Assembly (NCBI RefSeq): GCF_025137375.1
Contig: NZ_CP073720.1
Coordinates: 6,100,501 to 6,164,500 of the forward strand
Direction of reading: 5' to 3'
Length of the DNA stretch: 64,000 nucleotides
DNA from: Dactylosporangium fulvum
Lineage (GTDB): Bacteria; Actinomycetota; Actinomycetes; Mycobacteriales; Micromonosporaceae
How positions within the stretch are numbered: position 1 is the stretch's first letter; the number at the start of each line of letters is the position of its first letter. Positions 8,575-16,940 of the stretch are shown piece after piece. The notes beneath the pieces were generated by a model. That model was given only the letters and a program-made list of their open reading frames with translations. It searched no databases and had not been told where the DNA came from. Position numbers and translations under genes: made by a program.

Positions 8575-9549
8575 TCACAACACGTTGGGCAGCAGGCGGG
8601 CGACGGTGTCCGCGGTCGCGACGCCGACCGCGCCGAGCACCGGCACGCCGACCACCCACGCCTGCACGGCACCCCAGCGGCGGCGTGCCCAGGTGATCGC
8701 GAACGCCGCGGCGCACAGCGCCTGGGCCCACAGCACCAGCGGCATCCACGCGGCCGGGTCGCCCGCCATGGCCTGCTCGGCGTCGGGCAGCCCGGCGAAC
8801 GTGAGCCTGCGCGGGGGCGCCGGTGCCGGCGCGGACCCGTCGGTCAGGTCGGCGTCGACGCGCAGCACGTCGGTGGGGAAGAACATCGGGCCGTCGGCGG
8901 TCATGAGCGTCAGCCGGCTCCGGTCCGGCTCGAGCGGTTGCGGGGCGAGGTCGCCGGCGTGCCGGACGCCGAGGACCCGGTACGAGAACTCCCCCTGCCC
9001 GGTGACCACCTGGATCTCGTCGCCGGAGTTGAGCCGGAACAGCTCCGCGAACGGTGCGCCGTACGTGGCGCGGCGCCCCATGAGGACGCTGGTGCCGGGC
9101 TGCCCCGGCAGCGGGGTGTCGCGGCGGTGGCCGGGCCCGGCCTGCAGCACGCCGCCCGCGGTCCCCTCGAAGACGACCTGCCGCACGCCGAGCGCGGGGA
9201 TGCGTAGGACGGCGACGGCGGTGCCCGGAGCGAGCAGGGCGCCGTCCTGGCCGGTCTGCCCGACGGGCGCGGTGGCCTCGGCGAGGGCGGCCCGGAAGTC
9301 GGCGTAGGCGGTCTGCTGGCTGCGGGCGTGGCGCAGCTGGGACAGCAGCGTGACCTGGACGGTGAAGCCGACGAGCAGCAGCGCGAGGACGGTGAGGGCG
9401 CTGCCGGCGACGTGCAGCCCCGATCCGGACCGCGCGGGGTCCGGCCCGCCGGCGCGCGGGCTCGCGGGCCCGCCGGCCGGTGGGGCGACGGGCCCGGCCG
9501 GCGGCTCCGGAAGCGGTGCGGCGGCCGGCGCGGGAACCACGGCGGTCAC
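8575..9549 (-). CDS. Sortase-fold membrane protein lacking both catalytic residues (pseudo-sortase)
   Basis: A 324-residue protein with a Pro/Ala-rich N-terminus, one membrane helix (about 45-70), an extracellular sortase-like beta barrel (about 105-240) and two more helices near the C-terminus (about 265-320). The family landmarks are easy to follow: PLPGQPGTSVLMG, then RATYGAPF, later RLTLMT and a closing strand. In active class-E-like sortases the first is followed by GHR and the second by TC. Here the His is Arg159 (MGRR) and the Cys is Ala218 (MTADG), so it should have no transpeptidase activity. The GTG start overlaps the stop of the LPRTG-protein gene by four bases (GTGA). It may be a scaffold or substrate-binding decoy for that LPRTG protein. 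The frame is intact, so this is not an ordinary decaying gene. Confidence 0.8.
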   Translation of the reverse strand: MTAVVPAPAAAPLPEPPAGPVAPPAGGPASPRAGGPDPARSGSGLHVAGSALTVLALLLVGFTVQVTLLSQLRHARSQQTAYADFRAALAEATAPVGQTGQDGALLAPGTAVAVLRIPALGVRQVVFEGTAGGVLQAGPGHRRDTPLPGQPGTSVLMGRRATYGAPFAELFRLNSGDEIQVVTGQGEFSYRVLGVRHAGDLAPQPLEPDRSRLTLMTADGPMFFPTDVLRVDADLTDGSAPAPAPPRRLTFAGLPDAEQAMAGDPAAWMPLVLWAQALCAAAFAITWARRRWGAVQAWVVGVPVLGAVGVATADTVARLLPNVL

Positions 9550-10262
9550 GCGGGCCACCGGCGGCGCACCGCCCAGACGATCGCGGCACCGGTGAGCACC
9601 AGGGCCGCGCCCAGCACGGCGATCCGCACGACGTCCGTGCCGGTGCGGGGCAGCGGACCGCTGCTGCCGGGTGGCGCGGAGGAACTCGTGGCGGTGCCCG
9701 GGCCGATCTCGGTGGTGATCGTGACGCGGGCGTCGGCCCCGCCGGACGGCGGTGTGGTCGGCTCGCCGGTGGGGCCGGGGCCGCCGCCGGTGGCCGTCCA
9801 CTGCCCGGCGCTGACGGTGATGCCGACCGAGAACACGTCGGGATGGTCGCCCTGGGACTCGCTGACGCACCTCATGATGACCGTGTACGCGCCGTCGGTC
9901 ACCGGCGCGCCGCGGAACGCCGCCACGAGGGAGCGGTTGGCGCCCAGCGTCGGCGGCGCGGTGTCGTAGGGCCCGTCGCTGGCCACCTGGGCGAGCGAGA
10001 CGTACGCGCCGGTCGGTGCGCCGGCCTTGCCGACGCTCAGCCCGACGTTCGTGCCGTAGCCGGCCGGGCAGGGGGCCGAGGCGGTCGCCGACGTGAACAT
10101 CGGGTCGGCCGTCACGCTGCCGCCGGTGGGGCTGAGCGTCAGCGTGCCGAGCGGCGCCGCCGACGCCGGGTCGGGCGCGACGGCCGCGGGCACCACGAAC
10201 GCCAGGAGCGCGGCCGCCAGGACGGCCGGCACCGCGCGGACGGCGGCGCGAACGCTGCACAT
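9546..10262 (-). CDS. LPRTG-anchored surface protein
   Basis: A 238-residue exported protein. The signal peptide ends near residue 35. An N-terminal domain (about 36-150) opens LGTLTLSP and contains CPAGYGTN and SESQGDHPD, clearly homologous to the first domain of the WxL protein at 6375-7595. A Gly/Pro/Ser/Thr-rich spacer leads to LPRTG, a hydrophobic helix and an Arg-Arg-Arg tail, the complete sorting signal of a sortase substrate. I placed the start at the ATG at 10262, six bases after GAGAGGA; an upstream ATG at 10283 has no ribosome site. It is translationally coupled to the sortase-like gene, which is catalytically dead, so covalent anchoring would need another sortase. Confidence 0.82.
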   Translation of the reverse strand: MCSVRAAVRAVPAVLAAALLAFVVPAAVAPDPASAAPLGTLTLSPTGGSVTADPMFTSATASAPCPAGYGTNVGLSVGKAGAPTGAYVSLAQVASDGPYDTAPPTLGANRSLVAAFRGAPVTDGAYTVIMRCVSESQGDHPDVFSVGITVSAGQWTATGGGPGPTGEPTTPPSGGADARVTITTEIGPGTATSSSAPPGSSGPLPRTGTDVVRIAVLGAALVLTGAAIVWAVRRRWPA

Positions 10263-10289
10263 GGTCGGTCCTCTCTGCTGCATGGCGGT

Positions 10290-10318
10290 GGCCGGGTGTC
10301 CACAGGGGACACCCGGCC
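10290..10318 (-). terminator. Hairpin downstream of the PstS-like gene
   Basis: Twelve-bp perfect stem (GGCCGGGTGTCC, arms 10290-10301 and 10307-10318), five-base loop, in the 80-base gap between the PstS-like gene and the LPRTG gene. It is likely to reduce read-through or protect the abundant upstream mRNA. Confidence 0.55.
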
Positions 10319-10342
10319 CGGGTCACGGTGCGGGATACGGGG

Positions 10343-11434
10343 TCAGGACGCGGCCTTGAGCTGGGTGGAACCGCAGGCGGCCTCGAACAGGGTGGCGCCG
10401 TCGGTGGTGCGGTAGCCGAAGCCGAACAGCTCGATGAGCGCCCGGTTCGTGCAGACCGCCGAGCTCTGCCCGACGAACGTGTTGGCGATGAGCGGCTCGC
10501 CGAGGCGGCGGGTCGGCACCACGTTGTACACGTCGCGGATCAGCTGCGGCCGGAAGTTGATGTTGAGCTTGCCGCCGACGATCGGCTGCAGGCCGTTGAC
10601 GCGGCCGATGCGCGAGGTGCCGCGCCGGTCCTCGACGGTCACGCCGGTCTGGGTCCGGATCGCCGCGGCGTTGCCCTGCGCGATGAACTGCGCCACGGAG
10701 AACGGCACGATGTAGTCGTTGTGGCCGGCCAGGACCCGCGCGTCGTGCTCCTGGATCTGCTGGCCGTTGACGGTCTGCACAAGGCACGGGTAGTCACCGT
10801 TGGCGATGTCGGCCTCGGCGATACCCATCTTGCTCAGCCAGAACTGCCGGGTGCCGGAGCCGGGCTGTACGAGCAGCGGCTTGACCGGAACCCCGCTGAT
10901 CACGGTGGTCAGGCAGCGGTAGATCCGCTGCAGCTGCACGAAGGTGAGGCTGGTCGGCAGGTCGCTCTCCTCATTCACGGCGAACGAGACGGCGTCGACG
11001 CCGAACGGGACGTAGGTGTAGTTGCCGGTGGTCTGCGGCGACGAGCCGCCGCCGTAGCTGGACGAGCGCGCGTAGTCGACGCAGCCGGTGACGTTGACGC
11101 CCTGGTACACGTTGCCGCCGTCGTTCTCGGCCGCCTTGAGCGCCTTGCGGCCCTCGCCGGAGCCGTCCGGACGCGGGAACTCGCAGCCGGTCGACTTCGT
11201 CTTGATCGTGCCTGCCGGCCGGGCGTCGTAGGACGCGATGACCTTCGCGCCGCTGACGGTGATCGTCTCGCCCAGGCCGTTGAGGGCGTCCTGGGTGGTG
11301 TCCGAGCCGACGCCGGCGAGCTGCCGGTACTCGCCGGCCGGCGGGTTGGCCGCGGCGGTGGCCACGGTGGCCAGGAGGGTGGCGGCCACGGCGCAGCCGA
11401 CGCCGAGTGCCTTGCCGAAGGTCAGGACCTTCAT
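10343..11434 (-). CDS. Secreted phosphate-binding-protein-like (PBP superfamily) protein
   Basis: A 363-residue exported protein of the PstS/PBP-like superfamily: signal peptide (about 1-29), then a periplasmic-binding fold with a GVGSDTTQD strand-loop near the N-terminus and QPGSGTRQFW in the middle, the spot where PstS proteins contact phosphate with Ser-Gly-Thr-Arg. It lacks a lipobox and a C-terminal helix, so it is probably secreted free, unlike the two related proteins encoded upstream. Four or more cysteines suggest disulfides. It starts at an ATG after GGGGAG. The gene is third in a row of binding proteins belonging to the pst-like block, after a 94-base gap. Its ligand is not known; phosphate is the family expectation. 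Confidence 0.8.
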   Translation of the reverse strand: MKVLTFGKALGVGCAVAATLLATVATAAANPPAGEYRQLAGVGSDTTQDALNGLGETITVSGAKVIASYDARPAGTIKTKSTGCEFPRPDGSGEGRKALKAAENDGGNVYQGVNVTGCVDYARSSSYGGGSSPQTTGNYTYVPFGVDAVSFAVNEESDLPTSLTFVQLQRIYRCLTTVISGVPVKPLLVQPGSGTRQFWLSKMGIAEADIANGDYPCLVQTVNGQQIQEHDARVLAGHNDYIVPFSVAQFIAQGNAAAIRTQTGVTVEDRRGTSRIGRVNGLQPIVGGKLNINFRPQLIRDVYNVVPTRRLGEPLIANTFVGQSSAVCTNRALIELFGFGYRTTDGATLFEAACGSTQLKAAS

Positions 11435-11528
11435 GCGTTCTCCCCTTCGGGGTTCGGGACTTGAGCCGAGCTCATCGTTCGCAACCGTTCCGTGCGACGT
11501 GGGTCGCCAACATGTAGGCCGGATGAAC

Positions 11529-14105
11529 TCAGCCGGACCGGCCGCGGTGTCGCGCGTACACGACCGCGATCCGGCCCACGGTCAGCGCCAGCAGGCCGGC
11601 GCCGAGGACGATCGACAACAGGTACCGCTGCAACCAGCCGACCGGATCGCCGGGCGTGGCCTGTGCGACGGGCACGGCGACGGTGCTGCCGCTGGGCCGC
11701 GGGCTCGGCGGCGCGGCGGAGGGCACCGAGCCGTTCGCCGGGACGGTCCCCGACGTGCCGGGCGGCGCCGCGGCCGGCTCGGTGGTCGCCGGCGGGGTCC
11801 AGCCGCGGCGGATGGCGACCGCGGCGCTGCGTGCCTTGGCGCGCAGGTCGTCGGGGAGCGGGACGTACCCGGGCGGCAGGTCGCCCACGTTGTCGCCCTC
11901 CCGCTGGCCGTCCCCGGCGGCGTACTCGACGAACCTGGCGTAGTCCTCGCGTGCGGCTGCGGAGCGGCTCGGGTCGACGGCGGCGTAGGTGAGCATGGTG
12001 AGCGGGTAGGCGCCGGGCCGGTGCACGGCGGGGTCGAGGGCCAGCACGTCGGGGTTCGAGGTGGGCTGCATCGCGCCGACGGCGGCCAGCAGTGACTGGC
12101 GGGTCGGGGCGATGTACTGCCCGGGGTCCGCCGGGTTGGTGCCGTTGAGCAGGCTGGCGGAGTACAGCCCGAACCGGGCCGCCGACGCGGAGTCGGTGAT
12201 CGCCATGACCCAGCGGTTGCCCGGTTGCTGCGGGTCGGCGCGCTTGAGCGTGACGACCTGCTTGTTGCTGTCGATCCACTTCTGCATGTCGAACTCGACC
12301 TCGGAGCGGGTGTCCGCGCGCAGCGTCTGCTGGGCCCCGGCGGTCATCGACGCGGTGTACGGCGCCTTGTTGAGCAGGCAGGACTGCAGCTCCGGCACCA
12401 GCTCCTTGTTGGGCTGCGTGCAGGTCGTGTCGGCCTTCGGGAAGCGGTCCGGCACCGGCCCCTCCAGCCCGAGCCCCTTGTAGTACGTGTTGACGACCAT
12501 GCGGTACACCCGTCCGGTCCGGTCGTCCTTGACCTCGGGGTCGGGCACCCCGGCCAGGAAGTCCCGCGCCGCCTTGTCGGCCAGCACCCACGCCCACACC
12601 GCGCGGTTGGCGGCGGATCCGTTGAGCGGCAGCATGAGCGGCTGGATGTCGCGGTTGAGCTTGGACAGCACGAAGTCGGGGTTGATCGCGCGGAACTCCG
12701 GGTCGGCCAGGATCGTGCGGTAGTTGTGCTGCAGGTGCGGCGCGGTGTCACCGCCGGGCACGTCGCGCTGGTACGAGGCGGTGAGGAGCTTGGCCACCAG
12801 CTTCGGGGTGAGCCGCAGTCCGTTGACCTGCTTGGCCCTCAGTCGCGCCGCCGCACCGGCGTCGGCGCCCGGGTCGAGCTGGTGGTCGATGCTGAAGGCG
12901 ATGACCACCGACGACAGTGCCACCGGTGCGTGCACCAGCGGCGGGCCGCCGGTACGTGCGGCGGCCGGGCTGGACGTGAAGCCCAGCCCCGGCGCGTCCT
13001 CGTCGGGCAGGCGCAGCTGCGCGGCGGTGACGTCGTCGCCGTTGGGCGTGTAGCCGTAGACGGTGCCGCCCTGGCGGGTGCACAGGGCGGGCTGCCACGC
13101 CCGCATGGCCGGGGCGATCATCTCGGAGCCGATCGTGGCCCGCTCGGACTGGCCGATGCCGCACGGCGTGTTGACGGAACGGAAGTCCAGCCGGACCTTG
13201 ACCCGGTGCTGCCACAGGCTCGCGGTCAGCGGGGATCCGTTGACCGGCAGGCCGGTGCCGGTCAGGTTCCGCCCGTCGAGCGGGTCGTGGTGGCCGCGCG
13301 GCACGATCACGAGCCAGCACGGCCGGATCACGCCGGCCGGGTCCGGCAGGCCGCAGCCGAGATACGGCGCCTGGACGTCGGTCTGTGCCTCGAACACCAC
13401 CCGGCCGGTGCCGTCACCGGCGGTGAAGCCGTAGGGCACCTCGTTGGTCTTGTACTTGTCGAAGAAGCGCGCCATGACGACGTCGGAGCCGGTCTGCGAC
13501 GACATGCCGTCGGGGTACGGGTCGGAGGGGCCGCCGCTGCCGATCCGGTCGCCCTTGACCGACCGGAACGGTGCGATGACCGCGTCCGGTGGCAGGGTCT
13601 CCTTCGGGTCGGGCCGCGCACCGATGCCGACGTTGCGGATCGTGCCGCCGCCCGGCGCGTTCGCGTCGCCCCACAGCGGCGTCTCCAGCAGCGACCCGAA
13701 CTGGCAGGTCTCCCGCGCCCAGAACGGGTCCGGCCGGCCCGGCACGTGCGGGGCTGGATCGGCGGCGTCGGGATCGCCCCAGCACTGCATGAGGCTGAAC
13801 ACGTTCTGGCCCAGCGTCTCCGGCGGCGTCGGCGGCGCGCCCTTCCAGGCGATCGTGATGCCCTGGTTGCCCAGCTCGCGGGTCTGCGACACGGTCATCG
13901 TCGTGCCGGCGAAGTCCCCCTCGGTGAACTTCACCTCGACCGCCGACGCGGTGGGCACGTCGATGCCGAGGGGCGGGGCGAAGGTGTCGTCCGCCGTCGC
14001 CGGGCCGCCGCGGACCACCAGCCCGAGCAGGCAGCCGGCGAGGACCGCGACACCGACCAGCCGGCGGGCCCGGACGGCCACGCCGTCGCGCGGCAGGCCG
14101 TTCAC
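11529..14105 (-). CDS. Large secreted PBP-like protein with C-terminal membrane anchor
   Basis: An 858-residue exported protein. It has a signal peptide (about 1-40), a unique N-terminal extracellular region (about 40-370) that contains several Cys, a PstS-like region (about 375-740), a Pro/Ser/Thr-rich stalk (about 765-820) and a C-terminal helix with a basic tail (about 822-858). The stalk and tail match the architecture of the neighbouring PstS protein, so both would sit on the outer face of the membrane. I do not recognise the N-terminal region. The GTG start overlaps the upstream stop by four bases (GTGA), so translation is coupled. The function is inferred from context as accessory ligand capture or surface exposure. 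Confidence 0.72.
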   Translation of the reverse strand: MNGLPRDGVAVRARRLVGVAVLAGCLLGLVVRGGPATADDTFAPPLGIDVPTASAVEVKFTEGDFAGTTMTVSQTRELGNQGITIAWKGAPPTPPETLGQNVFSLMQCWGDPDAADPAPHVPGRPDPFWARETCQFGSLLETPLWGDANAPGGGTIRNVGIGARPDPKETLPPDAVIAPFRSVKGDRIGSGGPSDPYPDGMSSQTGSDVVMARFFDKYKTNEVPYGFTAGDGTGRVVFEAQTDVQAPYLGCGLPDPAGVIRPCWLVIVPRGHHDPLDGRNLTGTGLPVNGSPLTASLWQHRVKVRLDFRSVNTPCGIGQSERATIGSEMIAPAMRAWQPALCTRQGGTVYGYTPNGDDVTAAQLRLPDEDAPGLGFTSSPAAARTGGPPLVHAPVALSSVVIAFSIDHQLDPGADAGAAARLRAKQVNGLRLTPKLVAKLLTASYQRDVPGGDTAPHLQHNYRTILADPEFRAINPDFVLSKLNRDIQPLMLPLNGSAANRAVWAWVLADKAARDFLAGVPDPEVKDDRTGRVYRMVVNTYYKGLGLEGPVPDRFPKADTTCTQPNKELVPELQSCLLNKAPYTASMTAGAQQTLRADTRSEVEFDMQKWIDSNKQVVTLKRADPQQPGNRWVMAITDSASAARFGLYSASLLNGTNPADPGQYIAPTRQSLLAAVGAMQPTSNPDVLALDPAVHRPGAYPLTMLTYAAVDPSRSAAAREDYARFVEYAAGDGQREGDNVGDLPPGYVPLPDDLRAKARSAAVAIRRGWTPPATTEPAAAPPGTSGTVPANGSVPSAAPPSPRPSGSTVAVPVAQATPGDPVGWLQRYLLSIVLGAGLLALTVGRIAVVYARHRGRSG

Positions 14106-15682
14106 CGGTCACCGCCGCCGGATCCGGTGCGGCCGAGGGAGCGGGCCAGCAGCGGCGGGCCGACGATGAGCGCCAGGAGGAGGACCCCGGCCACGACCAT
14201 GAGCACCCGGCGCAGATCCCAGGAGCCGGCCCGGTCCAGTGACACCGGCACTCCCGCGACGTCGCTCCCGCTGCCGCCACCGGCCCCGCCGGCGGCGATC
14301 GTCTCGCCGGTGTCCGGGTCGACGATCACGGACGCCGACGCCGACGGTGCGGCAGCGCCGGGCGACTGGCTGCCGGTGCCGCCGCCACCGCCGCTGAGCC
14401 GGGTCGACGCGGGCGCGCCACCGGTGCCGGTGGCGCACTGGTCCGGGCCCTGTTTGTCGCAGTCCGGCGGCCGCTGCGCGTTGACGGCGAGCAGGTTGGT
14501 GCCGTCCGACGAGAACGTCGGGTTGGCGCACTTGCTGATGTCGAACGCGGCGTCGGCGTTGCCGGGGACCCGCTTGACCTGCTTCACGCCCTCCTCGACG
14601 AGGTTCTTCGGCAGCGGCGAGTAGCCCAGGGTCACCACCTGGGACTGGCCCTTGCAGAGGAAGTAGTAGGCGAACGAGGCCAGGGTGTATCCCTTGGCGG
14701 TGTTCATGCCCATGCGCTCGTCGGTCGGCAGGATCATGTACGAGTACGACGACAGCGGATACGCGCGCGGATCGGTGTGCGTGTACACGGCGTCGAGGTT
14801 CTGCGTCAGGTCGGCGTTGATCCTCGCCTGGGTCATGGCGACCGCGACCGAGTTCGCCGTGGGCTCGACGTAGTACTTCGCCTCGTTGAGCAGCTTCACG
14901 ACCGGGAAGTTGTTGCCGATCGCGTACGCGTACTCGACGTACGTGATCGCGCCCTCGTACTGCGGCTGGACGACGTAGCCGGCCACGCCGGTGGAGCCGC
15001 TCTGCCCGACGTTCTTGCCGCTGATCACGGGGAAGTACGAGGTCAGCCCGCACGGCGACTGGGTGCGTCCGTTGGCCCGGCAGAACTCTGCCCACTGGGC
15101 CTGGTAGCGCTTGCTCATCCACAGCGTGAACTGCGCCGTGGTCCCCGAGCCGTCGGAGCGCACGACGGGGATGATCTTCCGCTTGGGCAGTGCCAGTTTC
15201 GGGTTGTCGGCCTTGATCGCCGGGTCGTCCCAGTACGTGATCTTGTTCGTGAAGATCTTCACGATGGTGTCGCCGGACAGCCGCAGGTTGGTGACCCGCT
15301 GGCCGCCGATGGTGAGGTTGTACATGAACGCCGTGCCGCCGGCCACGATGGGCATGTAGGCGTAACCACGGCCGGTCGGCGGCGAGTCGACGTCGCGGGT
15401 CGCGCTGTCCGGCAGCCCGTACGGGATCTCGGAGATGCCGAACTCGACCTTGCCGTTGGCGAACTGCTTGCGCCCGTCGGTGGAGCCGGTGCCGGAGTAG
15501 CCGACCTGCATGTTGAACTGCGCGACGTTGCCCGCCCACGCGGTCACCGCCGGTTCGCTCCACGTCGAACCCGCCCCGTTGATCGGCACGTACGACGCCG
15601 CCAGCGCCGCGCCGGGTGCGACGACCACCCCGGCCAGCGCCGCCAGCACCGCCACCACGGCCAGCCGGGCCCTACACGACAT
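14102..15682 (-). CDS. pstS: Membrane-anchored phosphate ABC transporter substrate-binding protein PstS
   Basis: A 526-residue protein: signal peptide (about 1-29), mature PstS fold (about 30-400) with the N-terminal GAGSTW phosphate-binding loop and RSDGSGTTAQF further on, then a Gly/Ser-rich linker, a membrane helix (about 490-512) and a short tail. Typical PstS lipoproteins are anchored at the N-terminus; this one lacks a lipobox and is tethered at the C-terminus instead. It should pass ligand to PstC/PstA. The ATG lies inside the end of pstA (11-base overlap), so the genes are tightly coupled. It is one of three PBP-like proteins in the block and the one closest to ordinary PstS. Confidence 0.88.
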   Translation of the reverse strand: MSCRARLAVVAVLAALAGVVVAPGAALAASYVPINGAGSTWSEPAVTAWAGNVAQFNMQVGYSGTGSTDGRKQFANGKVEFGISEIPYGLPDSATRDVDSPPTGRGYAYMPIVAGGTAFMYNLTIGGQRVTNLRLSGDTIVKIFTNKITYWDDPAIKADNPKLALPKRKIIPVVRSDGSGTTAQFTLWMSKRYQAQWAEFCRANGRTQSPCGLTSYFPVISGKNVGQSGSTGVAGYVVQPQYEGAITYVEYAYAIGNNFPVVKLLNEAKYYVEPTANSVAVAMTQARINADLTQNLDAVYTHTDPRAYPLSSYSYMILPTDERMGMNTAKGYTLASFAYYFLCKGQSQVVTLGYSPLPKNLVEEGVKQVKRVPGNADAAFDISKCANPTFSSDGTNLLAVNAQRPPDCDKQGPDQCATGTGGAPASTRLSGGGGGTGSQSPGAAAPSASASVIVDPDTGETIAAGGAGGGSGSDVAGVPVSLDRAGSWDLRRVLMVVAGVLLLALIVGPPLLARSLGRTGSGGGDR

Positions 15683-16940
15683 GATCGTTCTCCTCGGGAC
15701 GTTCGGTTTTTTCGGCTGTACGTGCGGCGCGGCGGCGCGCGAACCGTTGGGCGTCCAGCGCCGAGGTGACGGCGCGGCGGCGCAGCTGCAGCGGGCTGAG
15801 CTCGCCGGGGCCGCGGCCGCCGGCGATCCGGGCGGCCACGAAGAGCACCAGCACGAGCAGCATGAGCACGGCCGCCGCGCCGAATCCCCGGGTGACCATC
15901 TCCGGCTGGGGGAACCGCACGTTGTTGAACGCCTGCAGCGGCAGCGACACCTGCGGCCCGCTGCGCGGGTCGAGCGACATCCACTGGGTGAACCCGGCGG
16001 TCACCAGAACCGGCGACGTCTCCCCGATCCCCCGGGCCGTGCCGAGGATGACCGCGGTCGTCAGGCCCGAACGCGCCGTCGGCAGCACGACGTGCCAGAC
16101 CGTGCGCCACTGGGACGAGCCGAGCGCGTAGGACGCCTCCTTCAGCGTCGCCGGCACCAGCCGCAGCACCACGTCGGCGGCGCGGATGATGATCGGCAGG
16201 GTCATGACGCTGAGCGCGATCCCGGCCGCCAGGCCCGACTTCGGCGCGCCGAACTGCAGGATCAAGCTGGCGTACACGAACAGGCCGGCGACGATCGACG
16301 GCAGGGCCGTCATCGCCTCCACGAGGGTGCGCACGAAACGGCTGAACCGGCCGGGGACCTCACTGAGGAAGACCGCGCAGGCGATGCCCAGCGGCACGGT
16401 GAGCCCGAGCGCGATGCCCATCTGCTCGAGCGTCCCGGCGATGGCGTGCAGCACGCCGCCCTTGTCGAGCGGGGCGTCCGGCGCCACCCCACGCATGTCG
16501 GTGGTCCAGAAGTTGAGGTGCGTCAGCGCGTCCCGGGCCCGCCAGAACGTGAAGCCGACGACGAGCACCAGCACGCCGAGCAGGACCAGGCCGATGCCGG
16601 TGACCACCGCCGCGGCGACCCGGTCACGCACCGCCGGCCCGTCCTCGGTGAGCGAGGTCAGCAGCGCGAGCAGCACGACGAACACCGCCACGGCGACGAC
16701 GACGAACCCGAGCCTGCCGTCGAACGGCGCGATCTGGCCGAACAGCAGGGCGGTGAAGCCGATCGCGGCCGCGACGGCGCCGAGCACGTTGAGCCGGTCG
16801 GTGCGCCGCCCGGCGATCACGTCGCGGCGCGCCTCCGGTACCTGCGGGCCCGCCGGCGCCACGACCGTCGTGCCGCCGGCGGGCTCGGGGGCCGCGTGCC
16901 GGGGCAGCGCGGCGGTGTCGCGATCGTCGACGGCCGTCAC
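15672..16940 (-). CDS. pstA: Phosphate-type ABC transporter permease PstA
   Basis: A 422-residue integral membrane permease. The binding-protein-dependent transport domain is in the C-terminal half, with the cytoplasmic coupling (EAA-like) loop SYALGSSQWRTVWHVVLP. It is about 100 residues longer than usual: a charged N-terminal tail and two extra membrane helices (about 50-70 and 77-97) precede the normal first helix. The start GTG at 16940 overlaps the pstC stop by four bases (GTGA). The frame continues upstream inside pstC without meaning. With PstC it forms the membrane channel driven by PstB. Confidence 0.9.
   Translation of the reverse strand: MTAVDDRDTAALPRHAAPEPAGGTTVVAPAGPQVPEARRDVIAGRRTDRLNVLGAVAAAIGFTALLFGQIAPFDGRLGFVVVAVAVFVVLLALLTSLTEDGPAVRDRVAAAVVTGIGLVLLGVLVLVVGFTFWRARDALTHLNFWTTDMRGVAPDAPLDKGGVLHAIAGTLEQMGIALGLTVPLGIACAVFLSEVPGRFSRFVRTLVEAMTALPSIVAGLFVYASLILQFGAPKSGLAAGIALSVMTLPIIIRAADVVLRLVPATLKEASYALGSSQWRTVWHVVLPTARSGLTTAVILGTARGIGETSPVLVTAGFTQWMSLDPRSGPQVSLPLQAFNNVRFPQPEMVTRGFGAAAVLMLLVLVLFVAARIAGGRGPGELSPLQLRRRAVTSALDAQRFARRRAARTAEKTERPEENDHVV

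Noticed and set aside
8575..9549. Treating the sortase-like gene as an ordinary active sortase
   Set aside because: The fold is clear, but the His and Cys positions are Arg and Ala in the sequence itself.
12225..14624. 799-residue plus-strand frame
   Set aside because: It lies opposite two well-supported PBP-like genes, is Arg/Gly/Val-rich without motifs, and has no ribosome site.
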